Assembly: GCA_026391295.1 (NCBI GenBank)
Contig: JAPLDS010000020.1
Location: 1-64,000 of the forward strand
Source: Bacteroidia bacterium
Lineage (GTDB): Bacteria > Bacteroidota > Bacteroidia > Bacteroidales > Prolixibacteraceae
Reading direction: 5' to 3'
DNA length: 64,000 bases
Part shown: piece by piece, positions 57,458 to 64,000 of the stretch
Numbering within the stretch: the first letter of the stretch is position 1
Layout of the letters: each line of letters opens with the position of its first letter
Position numbers and translations under genes: made by a program
The notes under the pieces: model-generated
The model's input: the letters and a program-made list of their open reading frames with translations, nothing else
The model's database searches: none
What the model was told of the DNA's origin: nothing

Positions 57458-58786
57458 ATGATACAGCGACTTATTCATTTTATCACAGAAAATAAAATCT
57501 TCGACAAGAGTCATAAGATTTTGGTTGGTGTAAGTGGAGGTATCGACTCTGTAGTATTGCTTGATCTGCTTGATAAGGCTGGCTATTCATTGGCTATCGC
57601 GCATTGTAATTTCCAGCTAAGAGGTGCTGAATCAGATAAGGATGAGCGCCTGGTGCATACACTGGCTTTGAAATACGATGTTCCAATCTTTAAAATAGCT
57701 TTTGATACCTTGGCAATAGCCAGCGAAAGGAAGATCTCAATCGAGATGGCTGCTCGCGATTTGCGCTACGAATGGTTTGAGAAAATTAGAGCTGAGAATA
57801 ACTATGATTTTATTGCTGTGGCTCATCATCGCGATGATCAACTCGAAACATTTTTTCTCAATTTAGCGAGGGGCACTGGCTTAGCCGGCTTGACCGGGAT
57901 GAACCCTGTAAATGGTAAAGTGGTCCGTCCATTGTTATTTGCTTCGCGGATCGAGATTGAGAGTTACCGGCATGAGCTATTCCTTGATTTTAGAATGGAT
58001 GCCTCAAATCAGAATCTCGAGTTTCAGCGAAATAAAATACGTCATTCGTTAATGCCTATCATGGATTCGCTGAACCCAAATTTCAGAGAAGGACTTATTC
58101 GGACCATGGATCATCTTGATAAGACAGCGGTGATTTATAATCAGACCATTGCTCAAGCTTGGCAGCGTGTGGTTACAACAAAAGATCAAATACACTATAT
58201 TTCTATTTCCGACTTGCAAAATCTTGATCCGTTAGACACGTATCTGTTTGAATTTCTAAAACCATTTGGATTTAAAGGCTCTAATATTGGAGATATTGTG
58301 CAGTCTTTGTCTGGATTATCTGGCAAGCAATTTACTTCTGCTACACATCGTCTTTTGCATGATCGTGAGAACCTTGTCCTTACACCGTTGGTGAAAGAGG
58401 AGGTGAGTCATTTTTATCTTGACCAAGAGCAAGATGAAATAATTGACCCCATTCATTTGTTAATCAGCAAAGAAACGTTAACTGGGACTATTCATTATGC
58501 TGATTCTCAGCTGGAGGCATCAATAGATCAGGATAAAATTCAGTTTCCACTGCTGATTCGAAAATGGCAGCAAGGTGACTACTTTAAGCCTCTTGGGATG
58601 ACTGGACTTAAAAAGCTTAGTGACTATTTTGTGGATTCAAAATTAAGTATTCTCGAAAAAGAAAACGTGTGGATCCTGGCCAATGGCGAACAGATTGTCT
58701 GGATAATTGGATATCGACTCGACGACCGATATAAAATAACAAGCCAGACAAAGAGGATTATTAAGATTAAAGCAGTTGTTGAATAA
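57458..58786 (+). CDS. tilS: tRNA(Ile)-lysidine synthetase
   Basis: ILVGVSGGIDSVVLLDLL, IAHCNFQLRGAESDKDE, AVAHHRDDQLETFFLNLARGTGLAGLTGM. Confidence 0.95.
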   Translation: MIQRLIHFITENKIFDKSHKILVGVSGGIDSVVLLDLLDKAGYSLAIAHCNFQLRGAESDKDERLVHTLALKYDVPIFKIAFDTLAIASERKISIEMAARDLRYEWFEKIRAENNYDFIAVAHHRDDQLETFFLNLARGTGLAGLTGMNPVNGKVVRPLLFASRIEIESYRHELFLDFRMDASNQNLEFQRNKIRHSLMPIMDSLNPNFREGLIRTMDHLDKTAVIYNQTIAQAWQRVVTTKDQIHYISISDLQNLDPLDTYLFEFLKPFGFKGSNIGDIVQSLSGLSGKQFTSATHRLLHDRENLVLTPLVKEEVSHFYLDQEQDEIIDPIHLLISKETLTGTIHYADSQLEASIDQDKIQFPLLIRKWQQGDYFKPLGMTGLKKLSDYFVDSKLSILEKENVWILANGEQIVWIIGYRLDDRYKITSQTKRIIKIKAVVE

Positions 58787-58815
58787 AAGAGCTTAATCTT
58801 TTGAAATTTAGCTTT

Positions 58816-59007
58816 TTATTTTTTCTTGATTAAGTCTCCAACAAGCCATCCCATAACAGTTCCATAGCTTCCCATCGTGTACCAATGCGAGGTAATAGGA
58901 CAGGTGCCCGAACTGCACCCCACAAAATGCCAATACCCAATACCTGCGATCGCACCAATAGAGGTGAAAATGATTTTTACACGATGCTTGATCAGAAAAT
59001 CTTTCAT
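58816..59007 (-). CDS. Small membrane protein, DUF6132-like
   Basis: 63 aa; VGCSSGTCPITSHWYTMGSYGTVMGWLVGDLI. Confidence 0.7.
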   Translation of the reverse strand: MKDFLIKHRVKIIFTSIGAIAGIGYWHFVGCSSGTCPITSHWYTMGSYGTVMGWLVGDLIKKK

Positions 59008-59042
59008 GGTCTTTTAGTATGAGTTCAAATAATATATTGAAT

Positions 59043-59312
59043 CTATAAAGAAATTAACCCCTTTACCTTGCTAGCTTTCTCATAGATGGCGATAATAGAT
59101 TCAGGGTCAGGCATCCACTGTTTGCAAGATATTCCAATAAATTTAATGTCTTTTGATGTCTTGTAGGTAATTGTGGCTGGATCCTCAAAAAATGCCTTGA
59201 CTTGGTCGAGTTGTTCTTGCTTATTATGAATGATAAACTTAAAATAATAGAGCAATGGCCATTGTGTTTGGTCTGCTAGTAACTCTTTAAATTTTTCAAT
59301 ATTTTCTGACAT
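59043..59312 (-). CDS. DUF493 family protein
   Basis: 89 aa; WPLLYYFKFIIHNKQEQLDQVKAFF...YKTSKDIKFIGISCKQWMPDPESIIAIYEKASKVKGLISL. Confidence 0.7.
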   Translation of the reverse strand: MSENIEKFKELLADQTQWPLLYYFKFIIHNKQEQLDQVKAFFEDPATITYKTSKDIKFIGISCKQWMPDPESIIAIYEKASKVKGLISL

Positions 59313-59354
59313 ATGATTTCTAAGGTAGTTTTTTATTCCTAAACTAATTGGTGG

Positions 59355-60656
59355 TTACCACACCAGCTCTATAAACCCTTTTTTTCGTCTTCTTTTCCCA
59401 TCTCTTCCTTGCCCATCTGCTACATAGAAATATACCCCTGGCGAGGCTAGTACATTATTTATTTTACCATCCCAGGTAGCAAGCTCTGTATCTGCAGGAA
59501 CGTAACCCGATTTGCGGAAATGATGCACAATTCGCCCCCAACGATTAAATATCTGGAAATCTAGCGATTGGAGTGATCTGGTGCGAATTGTTAAAATGTC
59601 GTTCACGCCATCACCATTGGGTGTGAAGGCGGGCGCAACTTTTACTAAAGAGCTGTCAATCGAAATGTAATCTTTCAGATATACTGTGTCTCTGCAGGTA
59701 AATCCTAATGATTGTTTCGCAGCAACCAATTTTACCATATACTTGCCTGTATGTTCATAGGTGTAGGTTGGATCCTTTAGATAAATTTCTTCCATAATGG
59801 CGTCAATCTTTGCCCCTTGTGGTTGGTTTGTTAGGATCGATTTTTCTTTAAACAGAAACAACTCGTATTTCTCAACATCACCATTTATTGATTCATTGAT
59901 AAATTGCACAGGCAATGGTGCTTCTGGCAGTGAATACTGCGCTACTGAAGGTTGATTAGTCTTCCAAGAAAATTTCGCTTTAGGAACTATCGACTGATAA
60001 GTTACTGGGCTACTAACCATACACCCTGCTCGGTCAGTAACTTGCAGTTGATATACCGTATTTATCGGAGGTGGTTTGACGACAATTGGATTTAGGGCAT
60101 TCGACACAAAATTACCGGCACTCTGCCATATGAATTTGTAATTGGGGCTACTTGAAATGATTTGATTTGTCGATAAATCAGCATAAGCATAACTAGATCC
60201 ACTGACTGAGCCTAAAAGTTTAAAAGATTGGCAGTTGGAATCTGTAATTGTTGAGGCTGCTGTAATCCAGCTATTAATAACCCAGGCTCTTAATACATAA
60301 TTTATTCCATTGTCGGTGAAGCTTACTCGGTAACATCCATCAGAAAGGCTAGTAAGAGTCGAGGATGTGCCTGTTTCGTTGAGAAAAGAAGTAAAGACTC
60401 CTGAGGCTTGCGTGTATTTATCCCATTTGAAAGTTGCTGATGGCCCAGATGTTGATGCCTTTAGTGAGCCATCCTGATGATTTGCACTTCCACAAAAATA
60501 ATAAATGAAGTCTTTTTCTGTAAACGTAGGATAGCTTGCTAACTCAGCAAATGAAGCTGTTGTCGATTTTAAAGTTTGTCCAAAGGCATCGCTGGTACCT
60601 TGCATATTGATGCAAAAGGTGATAAATAGAGTCCATGCAATACTAGAGAGCTTCAT
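59355..60656 (-). CDS. Secreted protein with CHU_C (gliding-motility-associated / T9SS type B) C-terminal domain
   Basis: Signal peptide; FTPNGDGVNDILTIRTRSLQSLDFQIFNRWGRIVHHF...TWDGKINNVLASPGVYFYVADGQG. Confidence 0.88.
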   Translation of the reverse strand: MKLSSIAWTLFITFCINMQGTSDAFGQTLKSTTASFAELASYPTFTEKDFIYYFCGSANHQDGSLKASTSGPSATFKWDKYTQASGVFTSFLNETGTSSTLTSLSDGCYRVSFTDNGINYVLRAWVINSWITAASTITDSNCQSFKLLGSVSGSSYAYADLSTNQIISSSPNYKFIWQSAGNFVSNALNPIVVKPPPINTVYQLQVTDRAGCMVSSPVTYQSIVPKAKFSWKTNQPSVAQYSLPEAPLPVQFINESINGDVEKYELFLFKEKSILTNQPQGAKIDAIMEEIYLKDPTYTYEHTGKYMVKLVAAKQSLGFTCRDTVYLKDYISIDSSLVKVAPAFTPNGDGVNDILTIRTRSLQSLDFQIFNRWGRIVHHFRKSGYVPADTELATWDGKINNVLASPGVYFYVADGQGRDGKRRRKKGFIELVW

Positions 60657-60850
60657 TTAAAATAGTTTACGATTATAAACTACAATATTACGAAATTTTT
60701 CCGATCTGTTTGTGGGTCATGGAGCTTTCAATGGTTCGGTTTAACCTTAACTTTACTGAATAAAATGAAATGGGAATATTTGATTAAATTTGCCAAACAA
60801 ATCGAATACAATCGATAGTTTTAAATGACAAGTAATTTAAATTCAGCAAT

Positions 60851-63110
60851 TTGTCTAATTATTTAGAAGGTTTAAATAGTGCCCAGCAGGAGGCCGTAAT
60901 TAATACAGAAGGTGCTTCGCTCGTAATTGCAGGTGCTGGATCGGGAAAGACTCGTGTTTTGACCTACCGTATTGCTCATTTATTACAAAAAGGTGTACCT
61001 CCTTCATCTATCTTGGCCCTAACCTTTACAAATAAAGCGGCAAGAGAGATGAAGGCTCGAATTGAGAGTGAAGTTGGGAACAGCATCTCTCGCTATTTAT
61101 GGATGGGGACTTTTCATTCAATATTTTCTAGAATACTGAGGGAACAAGCAGCTGTCATCGGCTATCCTAATACATTTACTATTTACGATACACAAGACTC
61201 TAAGAGCCTTCTAAAATCTATTATTAAAGGACTTAACTTAGAAGATAATATCTATAAGGCAAGTGTGGTTTTAGGAAAGATTTCAGCTGCTAAGAATAAT
61301 TTAATTACCGCTGTCGGAGATCTATTTGGAATATACCAAACGCTGCAAAAGTGCGGGAGCAATGGATTTTGATGATTTATTGCTGATGACAAACATATTA
61401 TTCAAAAATCACCCTGAAGTACTAGCAAAATATCAGAATTTATTTCGTTACATCTTGGTTGATGAGTACCAGGATACGAACTTCTCGCAATATTTGATTG
61501 TAAAAAGATTAGCTGATGGACATCAAAATATCTGTGTCGTTGGCGACGATGCACAGAGTATTTACTCGTTCCGCGGAGCTAGAATAGAGAATATCCTCAA
61601 TTTTAAAAATGATTATCCTGGTTACGGAACCTATAAACTAGAACAGAATTATAGATCAACTCAAGTTATCGTTGATGCCGCAAACAGCTTAATAGCTAAA
61701 AATAAAAACCAGCTTCAAAAAACAGTGTTCAGTGAAAATGCGATCGGTGATAAAATTAAGGTTTTAGCAGCGATGAACGAACATGAAGAGGGTTATCTTG
61801 TTGTTAATGAGTTGTTCGATCAACGAATGAAAGCACAGGAGAACTACTCTGATTTTGCAATCTTATACCGTACGAATGCTCAATCACGAGTTTTTGAAGA
61901 GATTCTTCGCAAACGAAATATTCCCTATAAAATTTATGGTGGTTTGTCGTTTTATCAGCGCAAGGAGATTAAAGATATCTTGTCCTATTTTAGACTTATC
62001 GTAAATCCGCGCGATGATGAATCGTTCAAGCGAATCATAAATTACCCAGCGAGAGGAATTGGTGGTACGACCTTGAACCGATTGGAAGATGCAGCAGCAT
62101 CATTAGGAATAAGTATTTTTGAGGTAGCCTCCAGTTCAGAAAAGATGATGGTTGCTGGCTTGAATAGTGGTACAATAAAAAAGATAGCTGTATTTACGCA
62201 GATGATTAGTCATTTTTCGAATGACTTCTTGACTGTTGAGGCCTACGATATGGCCAATAGAATAGCCACCGAATCTGGTATTCTAACCGAATTGTATCAA
62301 GATAAATCACCCGAGAACATTAGTCGTTACGAGAATACACAAGAGCTACTTAACGCCATACAAGATTTTTCATTAACCGCTACTGAAGAGGGTAGGCCTA
62401 ATAGCCTTAATGTTTTCATGGAAGATGTGGCGCTTTTAACAGATCAGGATAACGATAAGGATTCGAATTCGGATAAGTTGACCATGATGACTGTTCATTC
62501 ATCTAAAGGTCTTGAATTCAAAAATGTTTTTATTGTTGGTTTAGAGGAGAATCTTTTTCCATCTGGGTTTTCCGGAACACTCACTTTGTCGGAGCTTGAA
62601 GAGGAACGAAGATTATTTTATGTTGCCCTGACTCGATCTGAAAATCGAGCCTGGTTATCTTTTGCACAGCAGCGCTTTCGTTGGGGAAAAACAGAATTTT
62701 GCAATCCAAGTCGATTTATTGGCGAAATTGATCATCAATATCTGGATATTCCCAATAGTCGAATGTTTCCTCAATTTAGAAATAAAGAGTTGCAAGAGGA
62801 TCAGGCGAATAGCAGGTTTCAACGTGAGCCAGATAGTTTTCAAAAACCTCGTCGCCCAGAGCCATTTAATACTCGAATTGTAACGAATCAAGGCACATCA
62901 TCGTTAGGTTCATCATTATTTAAAGGTGATGATCCAGATCTGATTCAAGTTGGCATGATGGTTGAGCACGAACGTTTTGGTCAAGGTAAAGTACTTAACC
63001 TTGAGGGTAGAATGCCAGACTTAAAAGCCAAGGTTTTCTTTCCAAATGCTGGAGAGAAAAACCTTCTTTTGAAATTTGCTAAACTTAAAATTACCGATCT
63101 GCCCTCCTAA
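60851..63110 (+). pseudogene. UvrD/PcrA-type 3'-5' DNA helicase, apparently disrupted by a small internal deletion plus frameshift near 61308-61316
   Basis: Frame 1 (60851..61372, TTG start) carries LNSAQQEAVINTEGASLVIAGAGSGKTRVLTYRIAHLL and LALTFTNKAAREMKAR; frame 2 resumes as SEIYLEYTKRCKSAGAMDFDDLLLMTNILF, VDEYQDTNFSQY, VVGDDAQSIYSFRGA, TVHSSKGLEFKNVFIVGLEENLFPS to 63110. Confidence 0.82.
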
Positions 63111-63212
63111 TATTAGCATCAATTTGAATTAACCATTAAAAACGATTAGCTTTGTAGATGAAATCAAGTTTTTCCTACAAGACTTGTTCCCATTGATAAT
63201 AAATAACATACA

Positions 63213-63836
63213 ATGATAGCACGCGATTACAACACCCAACGAAAAAAAATGAAACTGCCTGAATATGGAAGAAGTATCCATAAAATGGTTGATCACATCA
63301 TGCAAATTGAAAATAGAGAAGAACGTATTCTTGCCGTCAAAGGAGTCATTGACGTTATGGGCATGATGTATCCTTATCTGCGTGATATCAATGAGTTTAA
63401 ACATAAACTTTGGGACCACATCGCTATCATGTCTGATTTTAAGTTGGATATCGATTACCCGTATGATCCGCCGAAGCCTGAGACTTTTATCGAGAAACCA
63501 AAGTTGGTTCCTTATGGTCAAAAAGAGATTAAATTTCGCCATTATGGAAAAATAATGGAGAATTATATTGCTGCAACAGCCTTATTGCCAGATGAAAATC
63601 CTGCTAAAGCTGTCAATATTGAACTTTTAGCGAACCAAATGAAGAAAACCTATTTGGTTTGGAATAAAGATGCGGTTGAAGATTCAAAAATTTTAACAGA
63701 CTTAACCTATCTTTCACATGGCTCATTAAAGCCAAATCCTGATCTTCGTCTTCAGGAAGTGAATGAAATATTTAAGCAGCAAGTAAAAAAAGGTCGGATT
63801 ACCCCTACCTCAAATCAATCGCGGAAACATAAATAG
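63213..63836 (+). CDS. DUF4290 domain-containing protein
   Basis: DYNTQRKKMKLPEYGRSIHKMVDHIMQIENREERILAVKGVIDVMGMMYPYLRD, typical DUF4290, directly upstream of murA. Confidence 0.85.
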   Translation: MIARDYNTQRKKMKLPEYGRSIHKMVDHIMQIENREERILAVKGVIDVMGMMYPYLRDINEFKHKLWDHIAIMSDFKLDIDYPYDPPKPETFIEKPKLVPYGQKEIKFRHYGKIMENYIAATALLPDENPAKAVNIELLANQMKKTYLVWNKDAVEDSKILTDLTYLSHGSLKPNPDLRLQEVNEIFKQQVKKGRITPTSNQSRKHK

Positions 63837-63864
63837 TACGTTTAATTATCTCTTCTCTTAAGGC

Positions 63865-64000
63865 ATGGCAAGGTTTATTTTAGAAGGTGGCAGTCCACTA
63901 TGCGGTGAGTTAACTCCACAAGGTGCTAAGAATGAGGCATTGCAAGTGATCTGTGCAGTGCTGCTTACGTCAGAAAAAATTACAATTTCAAATGTTCCTG
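63865..64000 (+). CDS. murA: UDP-N-acetylglucosamine 1-carboxyvinyltransferase, partial (runs off window end)
   Basis: MARFILEGGSPLCGELTPQGAKNEALQVICAVLLTSEKITISNVP. Confidence 0.85.
   Translation, partial: MARFILEGGSPLCGELTPQGAKNEALQVICAVLLTSEKITISNVP

Noticed and set aside
62655-62891. Small overlapping ORFs on both strands near the helicase 3' end
   Set aside because: Shadow ORFs in a conserved CDS.
1-64000. CRISPR arrays, tRNA/rRNA genes, IS elements, prophage or classical defence systems
   Set aside because: No spaced direct-repeat arrays, tRNA-like TpsiC blocks, transposase/integrase or defence-family motifs seen by eye; a covariance-model or tRNAscan run would be needed to exclude small RNA genes fully.

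Overview
The window is about 64 kb of AT-rich, gene-dense chromosome from a Bacteroidota-type bacterium. The assignment rests on T9SS/CHU_C/PorP families, DUF4290-murA, DUF1015 and TAnnTTTG-like promoters. It is mostly housekeeping and central metabolism: cinA, GPx, dnaX, icd, secA-lgt, korAB, gcvT, serC, uvrA, cysDN, proS, pepT, tilS, a UvrD/PcrA helicase and murA. Accessory modules are: a larE-larC-larB nickel-pincer cofactor cassette with an MFS transporter but no larA; a sugar-salvage-like operon (FucP-type MFS, NDP-sugar pyrophosphorylase, APH/NahK-like kinase); a double-receiver plus PPDK ATP-grasp protein; and two tandem giant CHU_C surface proteins next to a PorP/SprF gene. I found no rRNA, tRNA, CRISPR array, IS element or prophage. 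The strongest unusual signals are: (1) dnaX split at an A10 run into two ORFs that join by a -1 shift, as in gamma/tau frameshifting or transcriptional slippage; (2) cysN and (3) the UvrD/PcrA helicase, each apparently carrying a short internal deletion plus frameshift; (4) lgt, whose conserved N-terminus has no canonical start codon; (5) the REC-REC-PPDK_N protein; (6) the larA-less lar cassette. Items 1-4 could be biological or sequence/assembly artefacts, and the sequence alone cannot settle this. Family assignments come from reading motifs in the translations; no database search was run.
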